Assembly (NCBI GenBank): GCA_041396585.1
Contig: JAWKYG010000010.1
Span: 124,001 to 188,000, forward strand
Source of the DNA: JAUIAI01 sp041396585
Lineage (GTDB): Bacteria > Pseudomonadota > Gammaproteobacteria > Burkholderiales > Burkholderiaceae_E
DNA length: 64,000 nt
Direction: 5' to 3'
This document shows, in pieces, positions 10,462-19,236 of this stretch. The number at the start of each line of letters is the position of its first letter. The first letter of the stretch is position 1. The position numbers and the translations under genes are program-made. The notes beneath the pieces are model-generated. The model had not been told where the DNA came from, did not search any database, and saw only the letters and a list, made by a program, of their open reading frames with translations.

Positions 10462-11241
10462 ATGAAAGACCACCATTCCCGATCCGCTGATGCGCCTCGA
10501 ACAAGAGGCCTGATCGCGCAATCCGCGTATCCCGTCGAGCCTGCCGGCACCCACCCGGGCGGGCGCCGCCGTGCGGCGCTGAGGGCGTTGGTCGCGATGG
10601 CGTCGTTGCCGCTGATCGGCGCCTGTCAGAGCGCCTATTACGCGGCGATGGAGAAGATCGGCTACGAGAAGCGCGACATTCTCGCCAGCCGCGTCGAAGC
10701 GGCCCGCGACGCCCAGCAAGACGCCAAGAAAGAGGTGGTGGATGCGCTCACCGCCTTCAGCGAGACGGTCAATTTCAAGGGGGGCGGTGAGCTGGAGGCA
10801 CGTTACAAGTCGCTGGCCAGTCACCTGGCCGACAGCGAGGCTGCCGCGAACGACGTCCGCCAGCGGGTGCAGGCGGTCTCCGATGTCGGCGAGGCCCTGT
10901 TCTCCGAATGGCAGGATGAGCTGGAGCAATACCGTAGCGCGGCACTCAAGGCGCGCAGCCGCGAGCAGATGCGCAGCACCCGCAAGCGCTATGACAAGAT
11001 GCTGGCGGCCATGCAGCGTGCCGAGACCCGGATCGAGCCGGCCCTGGCCACCCTGCGTGACCAGGTGCTGTTTCTGAAGCACAACCTCAATGCACGCGCA
11101 CTGGGATCGATGCAGGGCGAGGTGGACCGGGTCGATGCCCAGGTCCGGCAACTGATCGCCGAGATCAACAAGGCGGTCGCCGAGGCCGATGGCTTCATTG
11201 CCACGCTCGAGGAACCGCCGGCCGCCAGCCGGGATCAGTGA
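10462..11241 (+). CDS. DUF2959 family lipoprotein
   Basis: Predicted membrane-attached periplasmic protein of unknown function. The segment beginning YYAAMEKIGYEKRDIL is characteristic of DUF2959, followed by a long helical coiled-coil-like body of charged heptads (residues about 65-240). A lipobox-like LIGAC follows a hydrophobic stretch near residue 50. ATG 10462 has a good GGAGGAG site, giving 259 residues with an unusually long pre-lipobox region. An internal ATG nearer the hydrophobic stretch would give a more ordinary signal peptide. It stands alone and converges on secF. Confidence 0.8.
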   Translation: MKDHHSRSADAPRTRGLIAQSAYPVEPAGTHPGGRRRAALRALVAMASLPLIGACQSAYYAAMEKIGYEKRDILASRVEAARDAQQDAKKEVVDALTAFSETVNFKGGGELEARYKSLASHLADSEAAANDVRQRVQAVSDVGEALFSEWQDELEQYRSAALKARSREQMRSTRKRYDKMLAAMQRAETRIEPALATLRDQVLFLKHNLNARALGSMQGEVDRVDAQVRQLIAEINKAVAEADGFIATLEEPPAASRDQ

Positions 11242-11303
11242 AGCCGCGCCGCGTCTGCCGCACCGCCCTCCCGGCCCGGCCGGGGAGGGTGTATCCCGAT
11301 GCG

Positions 11304-11321
11304 CAACGGCAAGGGCCGTTG
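11304..11321. terminator. Intergenic hairpin between convergent genes
   Basis: Perfect 7-base stem CAACGGC/GCCGTTG with an AAGG loop in the 123-base gap between the ends of the DUF2959 gene and secF. A second, imperfect GC-rich hairpin lies at 11266-11289. There is no T tract, so termination is inferred from position only. Confidence 0.4.
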
Positions 11322-11364
11322 TCGGCCGGGGCAGGCGGAGCCGGGCTGTGGGCCCGCCGCCCGC

Positions 11365-12300
11365 TCAGGGCATCTCGGGTTCTTCGTCTTTCTTCTTGAC
11401 CGGCTTGATGAGGTCTTCGCGGCGCACGCCGAGCCACATCGCGGTGGCCGAGCCGACGAAGATCGACGAGTAGATGCCGAAGAAGATGCCGATGGTCAGC
11501 GCCAGCGCGAAGTAGAACAGCGTGGGGCCGCCGAACAGCAGCATCGTGAGCACGAAGATCTGGGTCGATCCATGGGTGATGATCGTGCGCGACATGGTGC
11601 GCGTGATCGCATCATCGATCACCTCGACCGTGGTGGCCTTGCGCATCTTGCGGAAGTTCTCGCGGATGCGGTCGAAGATCACCACCGACACGTTGACCGA
11701 ATAGCCGAGAATGGCCAGCACGGCCGCCAGCACCGACAGCGAGAACTCCCACTGGAAGGCGGCGAAGAACCCGAGAATGATCACCACATCGTGCAGGTTG
11801 GCGGCGATCGCGGCCACCGAGAACTTCCACTCGAAGCGCGCGGCCAGGTACAGCATGATGCCGATCACCACGAACAGCAGCGCCAGTGCGCCATCCTCGG
11901 CCAGCTCCTTGCCCACCTGTGGCCCGACGAATTCCACGCGGCGGCGCTCGACACTGGGATCGATGGCCTTGAGCGCGGCAAACACCTGCTCGCTGACCTG
12001 TGCGGTGGTGGCGCCCTCACGGATCGGCAGGCGGAGCAGGACATCGCGCGAGGTGCCGAAGTTCTGGACCTGGGCATCGGCATAGCCCAACTCGACCACG
12101 GTTTCACGGATCCTGGGGAGATCGGCCGCCTGCGGATAGCCGATCTCCATGACCGTGCCGCCGGTGAACTCGATCGAGAGATTCAGGCCGCGAACCGCCA
12201 GGAACACGATGGCGGCCACGAACAGCGCGACCGACACGATGTTGGCCGGTATCGCGTACCGCATGAACGGAATGGTGCGCGTGACGCGAAAGAAATCCAT
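11365..12300 (-). CDS. secF: Protein translocase subunit SecF
   Basis: Inner-membrane partner of SecD that uses the proton gradient to help complete protein export through SecYEG. 311 residues with the usual six-helix pattern: one N-terminal helix, a periplasmic loop, then five helices. The family signature YSVNVSVVIFDRIREN matches the SecF motif for the cytoplasmic loop, and LSIEFTGGTVMEI is the first periplasmic segment. It is the last gene of queA-tgt-yajC-secD-secF, starting 48 bases after secD. The frame is intact. Confidence 0.97.
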   Translation of the reverse strand: MDFFRVTRTIPFMRYAIPANIVSVALFVAAIVFLAVRGLNLSIEFTGGTVMEIGYPQAADLPRIRETVVELGYADAQVQNFGTSRDVLLRLPIREGATTAQVSEQVFAALKAIDPSVERRRVEFVGPQVGKELAEDGALALLFVVIGIMLYLAARFEWKFSVAAIAANLHDVVIILGFFAAFQWEFSLSVLAAVLAILGYSVNVSVVIFDRIRENFRKMRKATTVEVIDDAITRTMSRTIITHGSTQIFVLTMLLFGGPTLFYFALALTIGIFFGIYSSIFVGSATAMWLGVRREDLIKPVKKKDEEPEMP

Positions 12301-12348
12301 GGATCAGCCTGTGTCGAAAGAGCGGGTCGTGTTCGTGGGTGACGAAGC

Positions 12349-14232
12349 TCAGGAGGCATTCGCCGGGCGTTTCTCGCCGCGCCGGTAGACGGTGCCGATG
12401 GCCAGCTTGGTGACGCGCTTTTGCCGGCCGTACCAGAGATTGACCAGCCCGCGCGAGAAGAACACCGCCGAGAACATCGAGGTCAGGATGCCGATACAGT
12501 GCACCACCGCAAAGCCGCGCACCGGCCCGGAACCGAAGGCGAGCAGCGCCACGCCGGCAATCAGGGTGGTGATGTTGGAGTCGAGAATCGTGTCCCAGGC
12601 CCGGTCGTAACCCTCGGTGATCGCCGCCTGCGGCGTGGAGCCGTTGCGCAACTCCTCGCGAATCCGCTCATTGATCAGCACATTGGCGTCGATCGCCATG
12701 CCCAGGGTGAGCGCGATCGCCGCGATGCCTGGCAGGGTCAGCGTCGCCTGCAGCGTTGACAGGATGGCGATCAGCAGCAGCAGGTTGAACGCCAGCGCCA
12801 GCGTGGAGAACATCCCGAACATCGTGTAGTAGGCGATGATGAACACCGCCAGAATGATGAAGCCCCAGAGCACGCTGTTGAAGCCCTTCTCGATGTTCTC
12901 GGCGCCCAGGCTCGGCCCGATCGTGCGTTCCTCGATGATCTCCATCGGCGCGGCCAGCGAGCCCGCGCGCAGCAGCAGCGCGATGTCACTGGCCTCGATG
13001 GTGGTCATCGCGCCCGAGATCTGCACCCGGCCACCACCGATCTCGGTGCGGATCACCGGTGCGGTAACCACCTCGCCGCGGCCTTTCTCGAACAGCAGAA
13101 TGGCCATGCGCTTGCCGACATTGCGGCGGGTGACATCGCGAAAGATGCGCGTGCCCTTGCCGTCCAGGCTCAGGTGGACCGCGGGCTCCTGGGTCTGGTT
13201 GTCGAAGCCGGCCTGGGCATCATTGAGGTTCTCGCCGGTGAGCACGATCTGTTTGCGCACCAGCAGCGGCCGGCCGTCGCGGTCGTTGTAGCGCTCGCAG
13301 CCCAGCGGGATGGTGCCCGCGGCCAGTGCCGCGATCTCGTCGGGTTCCTCGCAGACCATGCGCACCTCGAGGGTGGCCGTGCGCCCGAGAATATCCTTGG
13401 CCTTGGCTGTGTCTTGCACGCCCGGCAGCTGCACCACGATGCGGTCATCGCCCTGGCGCTGAATCACCGGCTCGGCCACGCCGAGTTCGTTGACCCGGTT
13501 GCTCAGGGTGGTCATGTTCTGATTGAGCGCGTTTTCCTTGACGCGCTTTTGCGCCGCCTCGGAGAAGGTGGCGATCAGGGTCGGCCGGCCGTCGATCAGG
13601 TCGCTGCGCAGCTCCAGATCCGGCACACCAGCACGAATGATGTTCAAGGACTCATCGGCGGTTGCCTGTTCGGCAAATCGCACCTGCAGCTCACTGCCGA
13701 CGCGGTCGATGCCGCGGTGGCGGATGCTGCGCTCGCGCAGCAGGGTGCGGATGTCGCTGGCCGTGGTGTCCAGGCGCTTGAGCAGCGCCGTGTCCATGTC
13801 CACTTGGAGCAGGAAATGCACGCCGCCGCGCAGATCGAGACCCAGATACATGGGGAGCGCACGAATGCTGGTCAGCCAGTCCGGCGAATTCGCCAGCAGG
13901 TTCAGGGCCACGATGTAACGGTGGTCCGCCTGATCCGGTTCCGGATTCAGGGCGGCGGCCAGCGCGTCCTTGGCCTTGAGCTGCTCATCGGTGGTGGCAA
14001 AGCGCACCTTGACCGAGTTGGCATCCTGATAGATGCCGGTCGGTATGAGCTTGGCCTCCCGGACCAGGCGCTCGACCTCGGCCAGCGTGCCGGTATCGAC
14101 CTTGACCGTGGCCTTGCCGCTGGAGACCTGGACGGCCGGGGCCTCGCCAAAGAAGTTGGGCAGGGTATAGAGCAGGCCGAATACCAGGGTGATCGCCATC
14201 ACCAGGTATTTCCAGACGGGGTATCGGTTCAT
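12349..14232 (-). CDS. secD: Protein translocase subunit SecD
   Basis: Inner-membrane, proton-driven accessory subunit of the Sec translocon. 627 residues, a normal length. An N-terminal helix (KYLVMAITLVFGLLYTLPN) is followed by a large periplasmic part with LGLDLRGGVHFLLQVD (P1 head signature) and by a C-terminal six-helix bundle containing GMAIDANVLINERIREE, the conserved SecD TM4 region. It is followed by secF and preceded by yajC with a 143-base gap that contains one hairpin. Intact. Confidence 0.97.
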   Translation of the reverse strand: MNRYPVWKYLVMAITLVFGLLYTLPNFFGEAPAVQVSSGKATVKVDTGTLAEVERLVREAKLIPTGIYQDANSVKVRFATTDEQLKAKDALAAALNPEPDQADHRYIVALNLLANSPDWLTSIRALPMYLGLDLRGGVHFLLQVDMDTALLKRLDTTASDIRTLLRERSIRHRGIDRVGSELQVRFAEQATADESLNIIRAGVPDLELRSDLIDGRPTLIATFSEAAQKRVKENALNQNMTTLSNRVNELGVAEPVIQRQGDDRIVVQLPGVQDTAKAKDILGRTATLEVRMVCEEPDEIAALAAGTIPLGCERYNDRDGRPLLVRKQIVLTGENLNDAQAGFDNQTQEPAVHLSLDGKGTRIFRDVTRRNVGKRMAILLFEKGRGEVVTAPVIRTEIGGGRVQISGAMTTIEASDIALLLRAGSLAAPMEIIEERTIGPSLGAENIEKGFNSVLWGFIILAVFIIAYYTMFGMFSTLALAFNLLLLIAILSTLQATLTLPGIAAIALTLGMAIDANVLINERIREELRNGSTPQAAITEGYDRAWDTILDSNITTLIAGVALLAFGSGPVRGFAVVHCIGILTSMFSAVFFSRGLVNLWYGRQKRVTKLAIGTVYRRGEKRPANAS

Positions 14233-14307
14233 GGCTGGGCCGGGGGTCGGGCGGGCAGGAGGCCGGCAGGGGTGCGGCCGTCAGCCCGGGGGGCTCGCCG
14301 CGCATCA

Positions 14308-14324
14308 CCTGCCGCAACGGCAGG
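14308..14324. other. Hairpin in the yajC-secD gap
   Basis: Perfect stem CCTGCCG/CGGCAGG with a CAA loop. It sits inside the operon, so it could modulate readthrough or mRNA processing rather than end transcription. Only the symmetry is seen. Confidence 0.35.
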
Positions 14325-14375
14325 CATGCACGGGGCGGGGTGGGGCGGCGCGAGTCGCAGGCGCCGCCGCATTGC

Positions 14376-14720
14376 TCAGAGATCCTTGAGCGTGCCGTTG
14401 GGCAGCAGGGTCTGGACCGCGCCCTTCTGCATCTTGATCTCGATGGGCTGGGTGCCATCCTTGCCGCCCGCGCGGGCGATCTCGAGGGTCAGATACTGCT
14501 CGCCGACCTTGGTGATGCGCCCGGCGATGCCACCGTTGGTGACCACCTCGTCACCCTTCTTGAGCGCATCGACCATGTTGCGCTGCTCTTTGGCGCGCTT
14601 CATCTGTGGCCGGATCATCAGGAAGTACAGCACCGCGAACATCAGGATGATGGGCAGAAAACCCATCAGTTCGCCTCCAGCGCGCCGCCGGCCCCGAGCA
14701 TAAGCGTTTGAAATGAACAC
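14376..14720 (-). CDS. yajC: Preprotein translocase subunit YajC
   Basis: Small single-span membrane protein of the SecDF-YajC complex. 114 residues. It starts with GTG at 14720, supported by an AGGAG site 6 bases upstream and by the family-like N-terminus FISNAYA. The helix (about residues 19-36, FLPIILMFAVLYFLMIRP) is followed by the cytoplasmic domain with KKGDEVVTNGGIAGRI. It lies between tgt and secD in the standard order. The apparent overlap with tgt disappears once the tgt frameshift is corrected. Confidence 0.95.
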   Translation of the reverse strand: MFISNAYARGRRRAGGELMGFLPIILMFAVLYFLMIRPQMKRAKEQRNMVDALKKGDEVVTNGGIAGRITKVGEQYLTLEIARAGGKDGTQPIEIKMQKGAVQTLLPNGTLKDL

Positions 14721-14758
14721 GTTTTTCTCCTTGGCAACCCATATAGCGGGCCGCGGCG

Positions 14759-15912
14759 CTAATCGATGCCGCGCGCACGCTGTTGGTGGAACCCGCCACG
14801 AAGGCCTCGAACCGGCCGGCCAGAATGGCCGTGCGCATAGCGCGCATCAATTCCAGGTAGTAGGCGAGGTTATGCAGGCTGGCCAGGTGGGCGCCGAGCA
14901 TCTCGTTGACCTTCTGCAGATGATGCAGATAGGCACGCGAGAAGTGCTGGCAGGTATGGCAGGCGCAGGCGTCGTCCAGCGGACGGGTGTCTTCCTTGTA
15001 GCGCGCATTGCGGATCTTGATGTCGCCGTTGCGGGTGAACATCCAGCCGTTGCGGGCATTGCGCGTGGGCATCACGCAGTCGAACATGTCCAGCCCGGCC
15101 GCAACGGCGGCCACCAGATCCTCGGGGGTGCCCACGCCCATCAGGTAGCGGGGCTTGTCGGCGGGCAGACGCGGGCCCACCCGGTTCATGATCCGCATCA
15201 TCTCCGGTTTGGGTTCGCCCACCGACAGGCCGCCGATCGCATAGCCATGAAAGCCGATGTCGGTCAGCCCCGCCAGGGATTCCTCGCGCAGATCCTCGAA
15301 CATGCCGCCCTGCACGATGCCGAACAGCGCATTGCGGTTGCCAAGCCGGTCGAAGGCCTCGCGCGAGCGTTTTGCCCAGCGCAGGCTCAGACGCATCGAC
15401 CGACCGGCTTCATCGGCGCTGGCCGGTCGGCCGTCGATCTCGTAAGGTGTGCACTCGTCGAAAACCATCGCGATGTCGGAATCGAGCACGGTCTGGATGC
15501 GCATCGATTCCTCGGGGGTCAGCATCAGCCGCGTGCCATCGATGGGCGAGGCAAAGCGCACGCCTTCCTCGCTGATCTTGCGCAGCGCGCCCAGGCTGAA
15601 CACCTGGAACCCCCCGGAGTCGGTGAGGATCGGTCGCCGCCAGGCATTGAAGCCATGCAGCCCGCCGAAGCGCTCGATCACCGCCAGCCCGGGGCGCAGC
15701 CATAGATGGAAGGTGTTGCCCAGGATGATCTGCGCGCCGATCTCCTCCAGCTCGCGCGGGGCCATGGTCTTGACCGCGCCATAGGTGCCCACGGGCATGA
15801 AGATCGGGGTCTCGATCCGGCCGTGTGCGGTATCGATCGCGCCGGCCCGGGCCTGGCCATCGTGCCCTTGCAAGGTGAAATCAAGCATCGGCGCCCGCAG
15901 CGCGTTGCGCAT
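14759..15912 (-). CDS. tgt: tRNA-guanine(34) transglycosylase, 3' frameshift
   Basis: Exchanges G34 for preQ1 in tRNAs with GUN anticodons (queuosine pathway). Catalytic nucleophile region LDSDIAMVFDECTPYEIDG, substrate loop TDSGGFQVFS and the zinc-site cysteines CACHTCQHFSRAYLHH are all present. As sequenced, the frame runs past the usual end to 14551, adding about 75 non-family residues and overlapping yajC. The coding-strand G run at 14792-14794 appears one base short. Adding one G gives FHQQRARGID and a TAG at 14759, the normal length. ATG 15888 (MLDFTLQG) is a closer match to the family N-terminus than the first ATG at 15912. Second gene of the queA operon. Confidence 0.93.
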
Positions 15913-17074
15913 CCGCCGCGGCCATTCGCGGGGGCGTCAGATCGAGAAACATCGCATCTCCGTAACTGAAAAAGCGGTACTCCTGCGCGATCGCATGGGC
16001 GTAGGCACGGCGTATCGTGTCCAGCCCGGCGAAGGCCGCCACCAGCATGATCAGCGTGGAGCGCGGCAGGTGGAAGTTCGTGATCAGGCGATCGACCACC
16101 GCAAAGCCGTCGCCCGGGCGCAGGAACAGGCGAGTGGCGCCACTGCCTGCGAGCAGGCCGGCACGGCGCTCTTCGGCGCTTACCCGGCGCGCCGACGCAC
16201 CCGGTTGGTCCGTGTCCGCGGGTGAACGGCCGCCGTCGAGGTCGATCAGGCGGCGCGCCGCGCTTTCCAGCGACCGCAGCGACGTGGTGCCCACGGCAAT
16301 CACGCGACCTCCCCGGGCACGCGTGGCGGCGATCGCGGCCACGGTCTGCTCGGGAATGACATAGCGCTCCTCGTGCATCCGATGGGCATCGACATGCTCG
16401 TCGCGCACGGGCGCAAACGTCCCCGCACCCACATGCAGGGTCACGCGCGCCAGCGCCACGCCGCCCGCCTCGAGCGCATCCAGCAGCGCCTGGTCGAAAT
16501 GCAGGCCGGCGGTCGGGGCGGCCACCGAACCGCTGCTGCGCGAATAGACGGTCTGATAGCGTTCGCTGTCCTGCGCATCCGGCGTGCGCTCGATGTAGGG
16601 CGGCAGCGGCAGGTGCCCGGCCGCCGCCATCACCTCGTCCAGCGGCCGGTCGAAGCGCAACTCGTAGAACGCGTCCCGGCGGCCCAGCACGGTCACCCCG
16701 GCGGCTGTGTCGGGCAGGCCGTCGATGAACAGGCGGGATCCGGCGGGAGGCGACTTGCTGGCGCGCACCATGGCCAGCGCATCGACCGGTCCCAGCAGCC
16801 GCTCGATCAGGATCTCGATCCGCCCACCGGTGCTCTTGCGCCCCAGCAGCCTGGCCGCCATCACCCGGCTGTCGTTGACCACCAGCAGATCACCCGGGCG
16901 CAGCAGCGCCGGCAGCGCGTGGAAGTGCCGGTCGATCAGCTGCGGCCGATCGTCAGCGGTCGCACCGGTCGCGGGCTCGCGCACATGGAGCAGACGCGAG
17001 GCACTGCGCTCGCGCAGCGGGTGCTGGGCGATCAGGTGGGCGGGGAGGGGGAAATCGAACTCGGCGGACAACAT
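15881..17074 (-). CDS. queA: S-adenosylmethionine:tRNA ribosyltransferase-isomerase
   Basis: Transfers and isomerises the ribosyl group of SAM onto preQ1-tRNA to make epoxyqueuosine, the step after Tgt. About 397 residues from ATG 17074 (MLSAEFDFPLPAHLIAQHP, the family N-terminus); the in-frame upstream ATG at 17173 would add 33 unrelated residues. Motifs seen: GDLLVVNDSRVMAARL, SGSVAAPTAGLHFD, HVGAGTFAPVR, and NFHLPRSTLIMLVAAF near the C-terminus. First gene of the queA-tgt-yajC-secD-secF unit; it overlaps the tgt start by about 30 bases. Confidence 0.96.
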   Translation of the reverse strand: MLSAEFDFPLPAHLIAQHPLRERSASRLLHVREPATGATADDRPQLIDRHFHALPALLRPGDLLVVNDSRVMAARLLGRKSTGGRIEILIERLLGPVDALAMVRASKSPPAGSRLFIDGLPDTAAGVTVLGRRDAFYELRFDRPLDEVMAAAGHLPLPPYIERTPDAQDSERYQTVYSRSSGSVAAPTAGLHFDQALLDALEAGGVALARVTLHVGAGTFAPVRDEHVDAHRMHEERYVIPEQTVAAIAATRARGGRVIAVGTTSLRSLESAARRLIDLDGGRSPADTDQPGASARRVSAEERRAGLLAGSGATRLFLRPGDGFAVVDRLITNFHLPRSTLIMLVAAFAGLDTIRRAYAHAIAQEYRFFSYGDAMFLDLTPPRMAAADAQRAAGADA

Positions 17075-17187
17075 GAGGCGGGATTGTATGTGGCAAGTGC
17101 CCGTCCGGGCGCAGCGGTTGTGGCGCGCGCCCGGGCAGGGGAATAAGATCGGCGCCGAAAGCCACCTTCGCACCCCAGGGAGTCCTC

Positions 17188-17955
17188 ATGAGTCACGGCG
17201 CGACCCGCCCACCGGAGATCGATCCTGCCGAATGGCAGGCGCGCATCGATCTTGCCGCCTGCTACCGCCTGGTCGCTCACTTCGAGATGACCGACCTCAT
17301 CTACACCCACATCACGATGCGCGTACCGGGCACGCGGGATCAGTTTCTGATCAACCCGTTCGGCAGCATGTTCGACGAGGTCACCGCCTCCGGCCTGGTG
17401 CGCATCGATGTCGATGGCCGGGTGCTGTGGCCGGTCGGCGCCAAGGTCAATCCCGCCGGCTACATCGTGCACTCGGCCATTCACATGAAGAGCAACAATG
17501 CCCATTGCGTGCTGCACACGCATTCACGGGCCGGGATGGCGGTGGCCGCGATGCGCGAGGGGCTGCTGCCACTGAACCAGAAGGGGCTCGCCTTCTACAA
17601 CCGCATCGCGTATCACGACTATCGGGGTCTGGCCTTCGATGAAGAGGAACGCGAGAGCCTGTTCCAGGATCTGGGGCCGCACAAGGCCATGATCCTGCGC
17701 AATCATGGCCTTTTGACGGTAGGCGAGAACTGTGCCGAGGCCTTCTCGCTCATGTATTCGCTGGAGATCGCCTGCCGGTTGCAGGTGGATGCGTTGAGCA
17801 TGGTGGGAAGCGCGGCCGAGCTGGTGCTGCCCAGCCCGCAGGTGTGCGAGCGCACAGCGCAACAGTTCGATGGCTATCCGGATCCGCCGATATCGCGCGA
17901 ATGGCCGCACCTGCTGCGCCTGCTGGACCGGGTCAACCCCGGCTACGACCAATGA
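17188..17955 (+). CDS. Class II aldolase/adducin family protein
   Basis: Zinc-dependent aldolase-fold protein of 255 residues. The metal-binding histidines are visible in HTHSRAGMAV and in the RNHGLLTVG segment, both typical of the fuculose-phosphate aldolase/adducin family. Many members of this subgroup have no assigned substrate. The ATG at 17188 has GGGAG upstream. Its stop overlaps the start of the next gene by 4 bases (ATGA), suggesting translational coupling. Confidence 0.88.
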   Translation: MSHGATRPPEIDPAEWQARIDLAACYRLVAHFEMTDLIYTHITMRVPGTRDQFLINPFGSMFDEVTASGLVRIDVDGRVLWPVGAKVNPAGYIVHSAIHMKSNNAHCVLHTHSRAGMAVAAMREGLLPLNQKGLAFYNRIAYHDYRGLAFDEEERESLFQDLGPHKAMILRNHGLLTVGENCAEAFSLMYSLEIACRLQVDALSMVGSAAELVLPSPQVCERTAQQFDGYPDPPISREWPHLLRLLDRVNPGYDQ

Positions 17956-18479
17956 GCGCGCCCGCTTCGTTTCGCGAGCGCCTGAGCTGGCACGACGACG
18001 GCGAGATCCGCGACGGCGACATCCGCTATCTGATGCTGCGCGCCGATGCCCTGATGGGCGTGTTTCGGGCCTTGCCCGCCGAGCACCGCGGCCCGGCGCT
18101 GGCGGCCTTCGCGACCTCGATCGTGCGCCACGGGGGCAAGTCGGCCAAGGCCTATCAGGCGATGGGTGCCGACGATGGCGCGCGGCTGCTCGAGGTCATC
18201 CGCAGCACCGCGCCCCAGCTCGGCTGGGGTCGCTGGAGCGTGCTGGGCCATGCCCCGGATCGGATCGAGATCGAGGTGCACAACAGCCCCTTCGCCGCTG
18301 GCTGGCGCCTGGCCGAGGGCGAGGTCGATGTCGAGCCCTCGGCGGTCTGCACCCCGATTGTCGGCATGCTGACCGTGGTCGGCGCCATGGTTCTCGGCCG
18401 CGAGGTCCGGGTCCGCGAGACGGCCTGCGCATGCACCGGCCACGCCCCGGCGTGTCGCTTCGAGGTGCGCAGCGTCTGA
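17952..18479 (+). CDS. V4R-domain-like small-molecule-binding protein
   Basis: 175-residue cytosolic protein. The C-terminal pattern VCTPIVGMLTVVGAMVLG followed by RVRETACACTGHAPACRFEV (spaced Cys residues and a terminal beta strand) matches V4R domains, which bind small hydrophobic ligands and are found in XylR-type sensors and in methanogen/photosynthesis-related proteins. No DNA-binding domain is attached. The start ATG 17952 overlaps the stop of the aldolase gene; a longer in-frame start at 17844 lies inside that gene and is unlikely. The role is unknown; coupling to the aldolase is the only functional clue. Confidence 0.7.
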   Translation: MSAPASFRERLSWHDDGEIRDGDIRYLMLRADALMGVFRALPAEHRGPALAAFATSIVRHGGKSAKAYQAMGADDGARLLEVIRSTAPQLGWGRWSVLGHAPDRIEIEVHNSPFAAGWRLAEGEVDVEPSAVCTPIVGMLTVVGAMVLGREVRVRETACACTGHAPACRFEVRSV

Positions 18480-18540
18480 GCCGCGTGGCCCGATTTGCGC
18501 CAAGTTGCTCGCCTGACCCATAATCGCGGCTCAGCCGCTC

Positions 18541-18627
18541 GCCGGAGTGGTGGAACTGGTAGACGCGCCGGACTCAAAATCCGGTCCTGGAAACAGGGTG
18601 CGGGTTCGATTCCCGCCTCCGGCACCA
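18541..18627 (+). tRNA. tRNA-Leu (anticodon CAA), CCA encoded
   Basis: Class II tRNA with acceptor strands GCCGGAG/CTCCGGC, discriminator A at 18624 and an encoded CCA at 18625-18627. The anticodon stem CCGGA/TCCGG encloses loop CTCAAAA, giving anticodon CAA (reads UUG). A variable arm follows, then a T arm with GGTTCGATTCC. It is followed directly by a strong hairpin and by a duplicated copy of its own 3' end. Confidence 0.96.
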
Positions 18628-18798
18628 CATGAAATTGCCCGCGCCAGCGGGCATTTTCATGTGGGGGCGGAGAGGACAGTGCCTGCGCACTGTCCGGGCG
18701 GGAATCGAAGGGCCGGGCCTATGAGCCCGGCAGCGGCCCGCGCTCGTGTGGGCGATTCCCGCCTCCGGCACCACATGAAACTGCCCGCGCCAGCGGGC
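18607..18798. repeat. 46-base direct repeat of the tRNA-Leu 3' end, with inverted pieces between copies
   Basis: Copy 1 (18607-18652) covers the tRNA T-arm, acceptor, CCA and half the terminator. Copy 2 (18753-18798) is identical except for one base (T at 18635, C at 18781). Copy 2 ends exactly where the hemerythrin stop codon begins (18799). Between them lie a perfect 9-base palindrome (18674-18695), a 12-base inverted copy of the T arm (18698-18709) and a 7-base palindrome (18712-18731). A tRNA 3'-end duplication at the edge of an accessory region resembles an integration (att) scar, but no integrase gene is present. Confidence 0.7.
18627..18662 (+). terminator. Hairpin terminator after tRNA-Leu
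   Basis: Long inverted repeat: outer arms ACATGAAA/TTTCATGT and inner arms TGCCCGC/GCGGGCA, with a GCCA loop and one unpaired T on each side. It begins at the last base of the tRNA CCA. Confidence 0.75.
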
Positions 18799-19236
18799 TC
18801 ATGCACCCAACTCATCCATCATCTGGCGATAGTCACGGCCGAGCGTCAGTTTCTGGTCGTCGTCGAGCACGCGCCCGGAAAGCTGGAAGATCCCGTGTTC
18901 CTCGTCCTGCAGATGGTGGGACACCTTGTCGTGCAGTTTGCGTGCGGTGGCGATCCAGCCCGGCGAGCTGCGGTCGGTATCCTCGAGCGCCGCGATCAGT
19001 TCGTCGATCTCGTGGTGTTCGGCGACACCGTGGCGGGCCTGATCCTGCGCGCTGTCGATCTGCATCAGCGGCACATAGAAGTGTCGCTCCTCGGCGGCGG
19101 CATGATCTTGCAGCGCGGCACGCAGGCGTTTGAACAGTTCGTCGCGACCGTCGCTGTCGCCCTGGGTCTCGATCAGCAGGCCAAGCAGCCGTCGCTGAAC
19201 ATCATGGTCGGCACGGAGTGCTTCGAAGATGTTCAT
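18799..19236 (-). CDS. Hemerythrin domain-containing protein
   Basis: 145-residue cytosolic four-helix protein of the HHE cation-binding family. Candidate iron ligands: His of ALRADHDVQR, HAAAEERHFY, AEHHEID, and HHLQDEEHGIF. Such proteins sense or store O2/NO or protect iron-sulfur centres. The start overlaps by 4 bases (ATGA) the stop of the upstream exported-protein gene, so both should be transcribed from the sigma-54 site at 19678-19691. Confidence 0.87.
   Translation of the reverse strand: MNIFEALRADHDVQRRLLGLLIETQGDSDGRDELFKRLRAALQDHAAAEERHFYVPLMQIDSAQDQARHGVAEHHEIDELIAALEDTDRSSPGWIATARKLHDKVSHHLQDEEHGIFQLSGRVLDDDQKLTLGRDYRQMMDELGA

Noticed and set aside
13174..14703. 509-residue frame antisense to secD and yajC
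   Set aside because: Shadow of strongly supported secD/yajC genes.
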